Source of the DNA: Streptomyces sp. NBC_00539
GTDB lineage: Bacteria > Actinomycetota > Actinomycetes > Streptomycetales > Streptomycetaceae
DNA: 64,000 nt
Assembly (NCBI RefSeq): GCF_036346105.1
Contig: NZ_CP107811.1
Coordinates: 5,475,501-5,539,500 of the forward strand
Reading direction: 5' to 3'
The position numbers and the translations under genes were made by a program. Below, in pieces: positions 43,074 through 50,388 of this stretch. Below the pieces are notes generated by a model, which did no database searches, was not told the DNA's origin, and worked only from the letters and a program-made list of their open reading frames with translations. How positions within the stretch are numbered: the first letter of the stretch is position 1; each line of letters opens with the position of its first letter.

Positions 43074-44618
43074 ATGCCGACGGGCAGATCCACCACGCTC
43101 ACCGACCCGGCCGAGATACGGACCTACAAGGGCCAGGACCGGGCCCTGCGCGCCGACCGGCTCGGCACCGCCGGTCTGCTGCTCTCCGTACTCGCCGCCA
43201 GCGCGCCCCTGATGGTCGTGGCCGGCGTCATGCCGACGATCTTCGGCGTCATGGGCATCGTCGGCCAGCCCCTGCTGTACGTCGTCCTCGGCGCCGTCCT
43301 CGCCCTGTTCAGCGTCGGCTACTCCGAGATGAGCCGCCACGTCCACAACGCCGGCGCCTTCTACGCCTACATCGCCCGCGGCCTCGGCCCCACCGCCGGC
43401 TCGGCGGCCTCCTTCGTCGCCCTCGTCGCCTACAGCGCCATGCAGGTCGGCGTCTACGGCATCCTCGGCTTCGAGATCTCCGGCCTCTTCGCCACCTACC
43501 TCGACGTCGAGCTCGCCTGGTGGATCCCGGCCCTGATCGCGGTCGCGGCGACCGGCGCACTCGGCTGGCTCAAGATCGACCTCAACGCCAAGGTGCTCGG
43601 CGTCCTGCTCCTGATCGAATGCGCCCTCGTCGTCGTCTTCGACCTCGCCGCCCTCGGCAAGCCCGGCGCCGAAGGCCTCTCGCTGCACGCCTTCGACCCT
43701 TCGACGCTCAGCGGGGCCGGTCTCGGCACCGCCCTGTGCTTCTGCATCGCCGCCTTCGTCGGCTTCGAGCAGTCGCCGGTCTACGCCGAGGAGACCAGCA
43801 AGCCGCACATCGTCGTCTCCCGCGTCATGTTCCTCGCCGTCGGCTTCGTCGCCCTCTTCTTCGCCCTCAGCGCCTGGGCCCTCACCGTCGCCACCGGTCC
43901 CGGCCAGGTGGTCAAGGCCGCCGCCGACGCCGGTCCCGGCCTGCTCTTCCAGCTCACCGAGAGCCGCCTGGGCACCGCCTTCACCGACGTCCTGCACGTC
44001 CTGTTCGTCACCGGCATGTTCGCGGCCATGCTCAGCTTCCACAACGTGGTCGCCCGCTACGCCTTCGCCATGGGCCGAGAGGGTCTCCTCCCGGCCCCCT
44101 TCGGCCGCACCAACCCCGGTACCGGCGCCCCCGCCACCGGCTCGCTCCTCCAGACCGGCATCGCCGCCGTCGTCGTCATCGCCTTCGCCCTGACCGACGA
44201 CATGCCGGCCGGCGACCCCACCGCGCCCGTCCTGCACCTGTTCACCTGGATGGGCAGCGTCGGCGCCCTCGGCGTGACCCTTCTCATGGCCACCGCCTCC
44301 TTCGCCGTGATCGCCTTCTTCGTCCGCCGGGGCACCGCGGCCGCCCAGGTGTGGCGGCTCGTCGCGGCCGGCGCCGCGGGCCTCGCGCTGCTGTTCATCG
44401 CCGTCTACACCGTCAAGGACTTCGCCGTCCTGGTCGGCGCCGAGGAGGGCTCCGCGCTCAGCTGGGCCCTGCCCGCCCTCATCGCCGTCGCCGCGCTCGC
44501 CGGCCTCGTGCACGGCCTGGTGCTCCGCTCCCGCCGCCCCGAGGCGCACGCCCGGATCGGCTTGGGCAACGAGGCCTTCCGTCTCGACCAGGCGGCGGAA
44601 TCAACCCCCCGCGGCTGA
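43074..44618 (+). CDS. APC-superfamily amino-acid permease
   Basis: The 514-residue transporter has twelve or more membrane segments and APC features: LGTAGLLLSVLAASAPLMVV, FSVGYSEMSRHVHNAGAFYA, FVGFEQSPVYAEETSKP and MFAAMLSFHNVVARYAFAMG. The YAEET-type motif is in helix 6 as in other APC permeases. Substrate is undefined. GAAAGGA precedes ATG 43074. Confidence 0.9.
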   Translation: MPTGRSTTLTDPAEIRTYKGQDRALRADRLGTAGLLLSVLAASAPLMVVAGVMPTIFGVMGIVGQPLLYVVLGAVLALFSVGYSEMSRHVHNAGAFYAYIARGLGPTAGSAASFVALVAYSAMQVGVYGILGFEISGLFATYLDVELAWWIPALIAVAATGALGWLKIDLNAKVLGVLLLIECALVVVFDLAALGKPGAEGLSLHAFDPSTLSGAGLGTALCFCIAAFVGFEQSPVYAEETSKPHIVVSRVMFLAVGFVALFFALSAWALTVATGPGQVVKAAADAGPGLLFQLTESRLGTAFTDVLHVLFVTGMFAAMLSFHNVVARYAFAMGREGLLPAPFGRTNPGTGAPATGSLLQTGIAAVVVIAFALTDDMPAGDPTAPVLHLFTWMGSVGALGVTLLMATASFAVIAFFVRRGTAAAQVWRLVAAGAAGLALLFIAVYTVKDFAVLVGAEEGSALSWALPALIAVAALAGLVHGLVLRSRRPEAHARIGLGNEAFRLDQAAESTPRG

Positions 44619-44649
44619 CCCCCTCACCCTGCTTTCAAGCCCTTACGAG

Positions 44650-44683
44650 GCCCCTGGCGCCCCTTTCCATGGTCGCCGGGGGC
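44650..44683 (+). terminator. Hairpin after the APC permease gene
   Basis: GCCCCTGGCG pairs with CGCCGGGGGC with one mismatch over a 14-nt loop. It lies 31 bp after the permease stop. No T-run follows, which is common for actinomycete terminators. Confidence 0.4.
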
Positions 44684-44726
44684 TTCCGTGCTCATGAACG
44701 CGTTTTTGGCGGGCAGCGGAGCCTCA

Positions 44727-44775
44727 TGGTCTCCTGGGGCCACCAACCCTCCGGACCGCGGCACAGGTGAGACCA
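44727..44775 (+). promoter_or_regulatory. Structured leader, possible SAM-clan riboswitch variant
   Basis: TGGTCTC (44727-44733) pairs perfectly with GAGACCA (44769-44775), enclosing ACCCTCCGGACCGCGG and CACAGGTGA. The order ACCCTCC ... CCGCGG ... GGTGA-GACC is like the 3' half of actinobacterial SAM-family riboswitches as I remember them. The canonical 5' CAGCG stem is missing. It is 63 nt upstream of a permease ATG, so ligand control of amino-acid uptake is conceivable. Confidence 0.35.
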
Positions 44776-44838
44776 CCCAGCTCCCCTGCGTGGCGGCCGG
44801 GGACCTGCCTGTCCCACCCACGAAGGCGAAGTCATCAC

Positions 44839-46278
44839 ATGAGTGACAGCACCTTGGCCAAGGCCCCCAGCCCGCCGTCTTCCCCGCACGTCGACGCCGG
44901 CGACGAGGGCTACAGCAAGGACCTCAAGTCCCGCCACATCAACATGATCGCCATCGGCGGGGCGATAGGCACCGGCCTGTTCCTCGGCGCCGGGGGCCGC
45001 CTGGCCGGCGCCGGGCCCTCCCTCGCGATCGCCTACGCGGTGTGCGGGATCTTCGCGTTCTTCGTGGTGCGGGCCCTCGGCGAGCTCGTCCTCTACCGCC
45101 CGTCCTCCGGCGCCTTCGTCAGCTACGCGCGCGAGTTCATGGGGGAGAAGGGCGCCTACGCGGCCGGCTGGCTGTACTTCCTGAACTGGTCGACCACCAC
45201 CGTCGCCGACATCACCGCCGCCGCGACCTACGCCCACTTCTGGGCGATGTTCACCGACGTCCCCCAGTGGGTCCTCGCCTTCATCGCCCTCGCCGTCGTC
45301 CTCACCGCGAACCTGATCTCGGTGAAGTACTTCGGCGAGATGGAGTTCTGGTTCTCCCTGGTCAAGGTCGCCGCCCTGGTCGTCTTCCTGGCCGTCGGCA
45401 TCTACCTCGTCGCCACCAGCCACCCCATCGACGGCCACACCCCGGGCCTCTCCTCGATCACCGACAACGGCGGGATCTTCCCCGTTGGCATGGTCCCGAT
45501 GCTCCTGGTCATCCAGGGCGTCGTCTTCGCGTACGCCTCCGTCGAACTGTGCGGAGTCGCCGCCGGCGAGACCGAGAACCCCGAGAAGATCATGCCGAAG
45601 GCGATCAACTCGATCATGTGGCGCGTGGGCCTGTTCTACGTCGGCTCCGTCGTCCTGCTCGCGCTGCTGCTCCCGTACACCTCGTACTCGGCAGATCAGA
45701 GCCCCTTCGTCACCGTCTTCGACAAGCTGGGCGTCCCCGGCGCCGCCGGCGTCATGAACCTGGTCGTGCTGACCGCGGCCCTCTCCAGCCTGAACTCCGG
45801 CCTCTACTCCACCGGCCGCATCCTGCGCTCGATGGCCATGTCCGGCTCCGCCCCCAAATTCACCGGCGTGATGAACAAGGGCAAGGTCCCCTACGGCGGC
45901 GTCCTGTTCACGGCGGCCTTCGGTGTCGCCGGCGTCGCCCTGAACGCCTACATGCCCAAGGACGCCTTCGAGATCGTCCTGAACTTCGCCTCCCTCGGCA
46001 TCCTCGGCACCTGGGCGATGGTCATGCTCTGCTCGCTGCACTTCTGGCGCCGGGCGAAGCAGGGCCGCGTGGAACGCCCGTCCTACCGGCTGCCCTGGGC
46101 CCCGTACACGCAGCTCGTCACGCTGGCGTTCCTGCTGACCGTGCTGGTCCTGATGTGGTGCGACGGCGGAGTGGGCCGCACCACGGTCCTCTTCGTCCCG
46201 GCCATCGCCGCGGCCCTGGTCGGCGGCTGGTTCCTGGTCCGCGGCCGCGTCGCCGCCCTCGCCGCCGCCCGCGACTGA
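44839..46278 (+). CDS. Amino-acid permease of the AAT family (AnsP/GabP-like)
   Basis: The 479-residue transporter has the AAT hallmark [20 protein letters not shown] in helix 1. [30 protein letters not shown] lies in the helix 6 region. About twelve membrane segments are visible. ATG 44839 is preceded by GAAGG. Similarity is greatest to asparagine/proline/GABA permeases, but the substrate cannot be read. A structured leader lies just upstream and a long perfect hairpin terminator just downstream. Confidence 0.9.
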   Translation: MSDSTLAKAPSPPSSPHVDAGDEGYSKDLKSRHINMIAIGGAIGTGLFLGAGGRLAGAGPSLAIAYAVCGIFAFFVVRALGELVLYRPSSGAFVSYAREFMGEKGAYAAGWLYFLNWSTTTVADITAAATYAHFWAMFTDVPQWVLAFIALAVVLTANLISVKYFGEMEFWFSLVKVAALVVFLAVGIYLVATSHPIDGHTPGLSSITDNGGIFPVGMVPMLLVIQGVVFAYASVELCGVAAGETENPEKIMPKAINSIMWRVGLFYVGSVVLLALLLPYTSYSADQSPFVTVFDKLGVPGAAGVMNLVVLTAALSSLNSGLYSTGRILRSMAMSGSAPKFTGVMNKGKVPYGGVLFTAAFGVAGVALNAYMPKDAFEIVLNFASLGILGTWAMVMLCSLHFWRRAKQGRVERPSYRLPWAPYTQLVTLAFLLTVLVLMWCDGGVGRTTVLFVPAIAAALVGGWFLVRGRVAALAAARD

Positions 46279-46289
46279 CCCCCCCCGGC

Positions 46290-46337
46290 CCGGTACGGAG
46301 AAGGACCCCGCCTCGGCGGGGTCCTTCTCCGTACCGG
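46290..46337 (+). terminator. Strong terminator with 23-bp perfect stem
   Basis: The arm 46290-46312 (beginning CCGGTACGGAGAAGGACC) is exactly complementary to 46315-46337. It starts 12 bp after the permease stop and, being perfect, can also serve the opposite strand. Confidence 0.85.
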
Positions 46338-46379
46338 CGTCACGATGAAGCCACGCCCGCGCCAACCGGCCGCAAACGC

Positions 46380-46408
46380 AGAGAACCCCACACGAAGTGG
46401 GGTTCTCT
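46380..46408 (-). terminator. Terminator hairpin of the tRNA-Leu gene
   Basis: AGAGAACCCCAC (46380-46391) pairs perfectly with GTGGGGTTCTCT (46397-46408) over the loop ACGAA. It begins four bases after the tRNA 3' end on the minus strand, followed by GCGTTTGCGG. Confidence 0.8.
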
Positions 46409-46411
46409 CAG

Positions 46412-46499
46412 TGGTGTCCGAGGGGGGACTTGAACCCCCACGCCCGATAAAGGGCACTAGCACCTCAAGCTAGCGCGTCTGCCATTCCGCCACCCGGAC
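46412..46499 (-). tRNA. tRNA-Leu, anticodon GAG
   Basis: Read on the minus strand the acceptor arm GTCCGGG pairs with CTCGGAC (one G-T). A D-arm follows as TGGCGGAATGGCAGACGC. The anticodon loop is TTGAGGT, giving anticodon GAG, with stem GCTAGC/GCTAGT. A long variable arm (GCCCTTTATCGGGC) marks a class II tRNA. The T-arm is GGGGGTTCAAGTCCCCC. The 3' CCA is encoded (46412-46414), which not all streptomycete tRNAs have. Confidence 0.95.
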
Positions 46500-46689
46500 A
46501 AGGTGTCTGTCTCGCGTCCCTCGCGGGCCGTTCCGACGTGGAAAACATTACCAAACATTCCGGGGTGCCCGATCACACCCCCCGGTCACCCGTGAGGCTC
46601 CCACCGGGTGACCGGGCTCCGCCCTTGGGGAGAGCGCCCCGGAGCGGGAGGATGGGACGGCAGCCGGTACTGATCAGTGGGAGGAACAC

Positions 46690-48015
46690 GTGAGCGAGTC
46701 GAGCGCGGGCAGGACCGTCTCCGGTGAGGACGAGGTCGTGGACCTCTGCCGGGACCTCATCCGGATCGACACCAGCAACTACGGGGACCACTCGGGCCCC
46801 GGCGAGCGCAAGGCGGCCGAGTGGGTCGCGGAGAAGCTGGCCGAGGTCGGGCTGGAACCTCAGATCATCGAGTCGCACAAGGGGCGGGCCTCGACGGTCG
46901 CGCGCATCGAGGGCGAGGACCCTTCGCGCCCGGCGCTGCTGATCCACGGGCACACCGACGTGGTCCCCGCCAACGCGGCCGACTGGACGTACGACCCCTT
47001 CGCCGGCGAGATCGCCGACGGGTGCCTGTGGGGGCGCGGCGCCGTCGACATGAAGGACATGGACGCGATGACGCTGGCCGTCGTACGCGACCGCATGCGC
47101 AGCGGCCGCAAGCCCCCGCGGGACATCGTCCTCGCCTTCCTCGCCGACGAGGAGGCCGGCGGTGTCTACGGTGCCCGGCACCTCGTGGACAAGCACCCCG
47201 GCCTCTTCGAGGGCGTCACCGAGGCGATCGGCGAGGTCGGCGGCTTTTCGTTCACCGTCAACGAGAACCTGCGCCTCTACCTGGTGGAGACCGCCCAGAA
47301 GGGCATGCACTGGATGCGGCTCACCGTGGACGGCACGGCCGGCCACGGTTCCATGACCAACAACGACAACGCGATCACCGAGCTGTGCGAGGCCGTGGGA
47401 CGGCTCGGACGCCACCAGTGGCCGGTGCGCGTGACCAAGACCGTGCGGTCGTTCCTCGACGAACTCTCGGACGCCCTCGGAACCCCGCTCGACCCCGACA
47501 ACATGGACGCCACGCTCGCCAAGCTCGGCGGTATCGCCAAGATGGTCGGCGCAACGCTGCGCAATTCGGCGGCCCCGACGATGCTGGGCGCCGGCTACAA
47601 GGTCAACGTGATCCCCGGCCAGGCCACCGCGCACGTCGACGGCCGTTTCCTGCCGGGCTACGAGGACGAGTTCTTCGCCGACCTCGACCGGATCCTCGGC
47701 CCGCGCGTGAAGCGGGAGGACGTACATGCCGACAAGGCGCTGGAGACGGACTTCGACGGGAAGCTCGTCGACGCCATGCAGGGCGCCCTCAAGGCGGAGG
47801 ACCCGATCGCCCGGGCGGTCCCGTACATGCTCTCGGGCGGCACGGACGCCAAGTCCTTCGACGACCTGGGCATCCGCTGCTTCGGCTTCGCCCCGCTCCA
47901 GCTGCCGCCCGAGCTGGACTTCGCCGGAATGTTCCACGGAGTGGACGAGCGGGTCCCGCTGGACGGGCTGAGGTTCGGCGTTCGCGTACTGGACCGATTC
48001 ATCGACAACGCCTAA
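46690..48015 (+). CDS. M20-family dipeptidase
   Basis: The 441-residue metallopeptidase starts at GTG 46690 after GGGAGGAACAC. Zinc ligands are in [17 protein letters not shown] and [16 protein letters not shown], and the catalytic glutamate pair is in [17 protein letters not shown]. The lid domain is present ([15 protein letters not shown]). The family cleaves dipeptides or acylated amino acids. It sits just upstream of the chaplin pair, but functional linkage is not implied. Confidence 0.92.
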   Translation: MSESSAGRTVSGEDEVVDLCRDLIRIDTSNYGDHSGPGERKAAEWVAEKLAEVGLEPQIIESHKGRASTVARIEGEDPSRPALLIHGHTDVVPANAADWTYDPFAGEIADGCLWGRGAVDMKDMDAMTLAVVRDRMRSGRKPPRDIVLAFLADEEAGGVYGARHLVDKHPGLFEGVTEAIGEVGGFSFTVNENLRLYLVETAQKGMHWMRLTVDGTAGHGSMTNNDNAITELCEAVGRLGRHQWPVRVTKTVRSFLDELSDALGTPLDPDNMDATLAKLGGIAKMVGATLRNSAAPTMLGAGYKVNVIPGQATAHVDGRFLPGYEDEFFADLDRILGPRVKREDVHADKALETDFDGKLVDAMQGALKAEDPIARAVPYMLSGGTDAKSFDDLGIRCFGFAPLQLPPELDFAGMFHGVDERVPLDGLRFGVRVLDRFIDNA

Positions 48016-48108
48016 CGCCCGGGAATCGGGAAGGTGTGCGGATTCCACTGAGAAGAGTGAATGCGCTCATACGCTCGTAGCCCTGGTGATCCCTCCTCGT
48101 TACAGGTG

Positions 48109-48133
48109 GTGCGGTCCGCGGCTGGGACCGCAC
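48109..48133 (+). promoter_or_regulatory. Leader hairpin in front of the short chaplin gene
   Basis: GTGCGGTCC (48109-48117) pairs exactly with GGACCGCAC (48125-48133) over a 7-nt loop. It ends about ten bases before the AGGAGG ribosome-binding site of the chaplin gene and may stabilise or regulate its abundant mRNA. Confidence 0.5.
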
Positions 48134-48152
48134 TTGCCTACTAGGAGGAACA

Positions 48153-48386
48153 ATGCTCAAGAAGGTTGTCGCCGCTGCGGCTGCCACCGGTGGTCTGGTT
48201 CTCGCGGGTGCGGGCATGGCTGCCGCCGACGCGGGCGCCCAGGGTGCGGCCATCGGCTCCCCCGGCGTCCTGTCGGGCAACGTCGTCCAGGTCCCGATCC
48301 ACATCCCGGTCAACGTCTGCGGCAACACCGTCAACGTGATCGGTCTGCTGAACCCGGCCTTCGGCAACACCTGCGTCAACGCCTGA
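48153..48386 (+). CDS. chpH: Short chaplin (ChpH-like)
   Basis: The 77-residue secreted protein has an Ala-rich signal peptide (about 1-26, ending GMAAA) and one chaplin domain. The domain reads [20 protein letters not shown], then [19 protein letters not shown] with two cysteines for a disulfide. Short chaplins form amyloid-like films that lower surface tension so aerial hyphae can emerge. ACTAGGAGGAACA is a strong ribosome-binding site. A perfect 12-bp hairpin terminator follows. Assignment as ChpH rests on family and on its place beside a LAXTG chaplin. Confidence 0.92.
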   Translation: MLKKVVAAAAATGGLVLAGAGMAAADAGAQGAAIGSPGVLSGNVVQVPIHIPVNVCGNTVNVIGLLNPAFGNTCVNA

Positions 48387-48403
48387 CGCGTCTGCAGTCC
48401 TTG

Positions 48404-48433
48404 GCCCCGGAGCGCATTCCAGCGCTCCGGGGC
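48404..48433 (+). terminator. Hairpin after the chaplin gene
   Basis: GCCCCGGAGCGC (48404-48415) and GCGCTCCGGGGC (48422-48433) form a perfect 12-bp stem with loop ATTCCA, 17 bp after the chaplin stop codon. Confidence 0.8.
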
Positions 48434-48538
48434 TGCCGGGCTTTCGGGCCCGCATCTCTTTCTATTCGGCGTCGCAGGCGGGGGAGCGTGTACGGCCTGT
48501 ACGCCGACCGAACGTACACAGCATGGGGACGAGTACAG

Positions 48539-49363
48539 ATGCGACGACCCGTAGTACAGGTCACCAGGAAGACCCTGATCACCATGGCGGCCGCCGGCGG
48601 TGCGCTGGCGCTCGGCGGTGGTTACGCGCATGCGGACGCCGGGGCGGTCGGACACACGGTGAACTCGCCGGGCGTACTGTCCGGCAACAACGTGCAGGCG
48701 CCGGTGAACGTGCCGGTGAACGCCTGCGGCAACACGGTCACCGTGATCGGAGGCCTGAACCCGGCCTTCGGCAACCGCTGCGCCAACGGCGGCGGCCCCG
48801 CGAAGCCGGACCACCCGGGCCACCCCGGCAACCCGGGGACCCCCGGCCACCCGGGTCATCCGGGCAATCCCGGGACCCCCGGCCACCCGGGCAACCCCGG
48901 CCACCCGGACGAGCCGTGCGACGACCACCCGGGCAACCCGGGCAACCCCGGGACTCCGGGCAACCCCGGCAACCCGGGCACGCCCGGCAATCCGGGTAAC
49001 CCCGGAACTCCCGGCAACCCCGGGACTCCGGGTAACCCGGGCACGCCCGGCAACCCCGGCAACCCCGGGACTCCGGGCAACCCCGGGACTCCGGGCCACC
49101 CCGGCAACCCGGGTACTCCGGGCAACCCGGGCACGCCCGGTAACCCCGGGACTCCGGGCACGCCCGGAACTCCCGCCAACCCTGGTAACCCGGGAACCCC
49201 GGGCACGCCCGTTAACCCCGGCACCCCAGGGACGCCCGGCCAGGGCCACGGCAACCTGGCCGCCACCGGCTCGGGCGACGTGCTGACGGCCGGACTGCCG
49301 CTCGCGGGCGGGCTGCTGCTCGCCGGCAGCGTGCTCTACCGCCGCGCCCGCAACGCCGCCTGA
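48539..49363 (+). CDS. Cell-wall chaplin with collagen-like stalk and LAXTG sorting signal
   Basis: The 274-residue protein has a signal peptide (about 1-32) and one chaplin domain (about 33-83, cysteines 63 and 81). A Gly-X-Pro repeat region follows (about 88-238), built from GNP, GTP and GHP triplets. It is interrupted once by [10 protein letters not shown], which adds a cysteine. The C terminus is LAATG at 240-244, a hydrophobic helix and YRRARNAA, the class-E sortase signal. Usual long chaplins such as ChpC have two chaplin domains; here the collagen-like stalk takes the place of the second. The stalk would display the chaplin domain away from the wall. Confidence 0.85.
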   Translation: MRRPVVQVTRKTLITMAAAGGALALGGGYAHADAGAVGHTVNSPGVLSGNNVQAPVNVPVNACGNTVTVIGGLNPAFGNRCANGGGPAKPDHPGHPGNPGTPGHPGHPGNPGTPGHPGNPGHPDEPCDDHPGNPGNPGTPGNPGNPGTPGNPGNPGTPGNPGTPGNPGTPGNPGNPGTPGNPGTPGHPGNPGTPGNPGTPGNPGTPGTPGTPANPGNPGTPGTPVNPGTPGTPGQGHGNLAATGSGDVLTAGLPLAGGLLLAGSVLYRRARNAA

Positions 49364-49422
49364 CGGCTACGCGAACGGGCACACGGGTACTCCGGACGCG
49401 GGCCCCCTCCCGGGGGCCCGCG

Positions 49423-49611
49423 TCACCAAGTGGCGCGGACCTGACGGATGATCCGGCGGCGCAACCGCACGCGGCGACTGCCGTCCCGGAGCAGCGTCAG
49501 CCGGTCGAGCTCCCAGTGCCCGTACTCGGCGTGGTCGGTCAACATGCGGGTCGTCTCCTGGCGCGGCACCCCACGGGGCACGTACAGGTCGACAAATTCG
49601 TATTCCGGCAT
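49423..49611 (-). CDS. DUF5703 family small protein
   Basis: The 62-residue basic protein (EYEFVDLYVPRGVPRQETTR ... GHWELDRLTLLRDGSRRVRL) matches, from memory, a short protein conserved in almost all streptomycetes and annotated DUF5703. The many arginines in the second half suggest nucleic-acid contact, though this is unproven. It is divergent from the next gene. Confidence 0.8.
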   Translation of the reverse strand: MPEYEFVDLYVPRGVPRQETTRMLTDHAEYGHWELDRLTLLRDGSRRVRLRRRIIRQVRATW

Positions 49612-49619
49612 CGCATCTA

Positions 49620-49649
49620 TTGTGCGGGCAGAGGCCTCCTACGGATAGC
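49620..49649 (+). promoter_or_regulatory. Probable promoter of the 49659 gene, leaderless
   Basis: TTGTGC (49620-49625) and GATAGC (49644-49649) are separated by 18 bp and end ten bases before the ATG. No ribosome-binding site is visible, so translation is probably leaderless. Confidence 0.45.
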
Positions 49650-49658
49650 GTCTGCACT

Positions 49659-50321
49659 ATGTCTGATGCCGCTCTGCCCACTGTTGCCGAGGTACGCGCC
49701 GCCGCCGAGGCGGTCAAGGCCGCGCTCGACCGCCACCTCGCCGCGGTCGAGAGCAGGATCGGGGACGACGACCCGGCCGTCTACGCCGCGTTCAACGAGC
49801 TCGCCGCCGCCGCCGATGAGTACGACGAACTGCTCTACGACCGCTACGACGAGGTCACCCCCTTCGAGATCCCCACCCCCGAGGACGGTGTCCCGTACAC
49901 CGGCCCCGCCGAGCCCGCCGCGTTCAGCGTGCTCATCCGCCGCGACTACGCCGTGGTCGAACCACAGCGCCTGATCGCCCAGGCCGACCGCGTCGCCGCG
50001 CACGACCCGGACGCCGAGTCGGTCGAGGACGGTGGCACCGCCGGGGCGCTGGGCGTCCTCTTCGGGGAGTACGAGCCCGACGAGATCCACTCCCGCTACC
50101 GCGAGTTCGGCCTGGAGGAGGGCGACTCCACGTTGTGGATCGCCGCCGCGGAGGAGGCGACGGAACCGGGCGAGTGGCTCGACTTGCCCTTCGAGCACGC
50201 CGACGCGCAGAACGTGCTGCACCGGTTCGACGTGAGTTCCGTCTTCGACGAGGAGCCGGACGACTTCGAGGACGACGACGTGCCGGACGGGGCCACCGAG
50301 CCGGGCCTCACCCCCGCCTGA
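49659..50321 (+). CDS. Conserved acidic protein of unknown function
   Basis: The 220-residue protein is strongly acidic with a helical N terminus (VAEVRAAAEAVKAALDRHLA), a central beta-rich part (AAFSVLIRRDYAVVEPQR) and an Asp/Glu-rich tail (FDEEPDDFEDDDVPD). It contains no signal peptide, membrane helix or catalytic motif that I recognise. Orthologues seem common in streptomycetes. A strong bidirectional hairpin follows the stop. Confidence 0.72.
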   Translation: MSDAALPTVAEVRAAAEAVKAALDRHLAAVESRIGDDDPAVYAAFNELAAAADEYDELLYDRYDEVTPFEIPTPEDGVPYTGPAEPAAFSVLIRRDYAVVEPQRLIAQADRVAAHDPDAESVEDGGTAGALGVLFGEYEPDEIHSRYREFGLEEGDSTLWIAAAEEATEPGEWLDLPFEHADAQNVLHRFDVSSVFDEEPDDFEDDDVPDGATEPGLTPA

Positions 50322-50333
50322 CCCCCGCGTGAC

Positions 50334-50373
50334 GGCGTGGGCCCCCGCCCGGCACCGGACGGGGGCCCACGCC
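50334..50373. terminator. Bidirectional terminator with 14-bp stem
   Basis: GGCGTGGGCCCCCG (50334-50347) pairs exactly with CGGGGGCCCACGCC (50360-50373). It lies between the convergent acidic-protein and helicase-like genes. Confidence 0.8.
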
Positions 50374-50388
50374 TCTGCGAGGCCGTCG

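Noticed and set aside
42167-44770. An 867-codon plus-strand frame
   Set aside because: It overlaps two real genes in another frame and is almost wholly Arg/Pro/His, a frame-shift shadow.
44650-44838. ydaO (c-di-AMP) riboswitch before the permease
   Set aside because: The conserved GGGTGAAT and surrounding ydaO elements are absent; the structure fits the SAM clan better, though weakly.
48811-49240. CRISPR array interpretation of the repeated CCGGGCAACCCCGGGAC units
   Set aside because: The repeats are in frame and encode the Gly-X-Pro stalk; spacers are absent.
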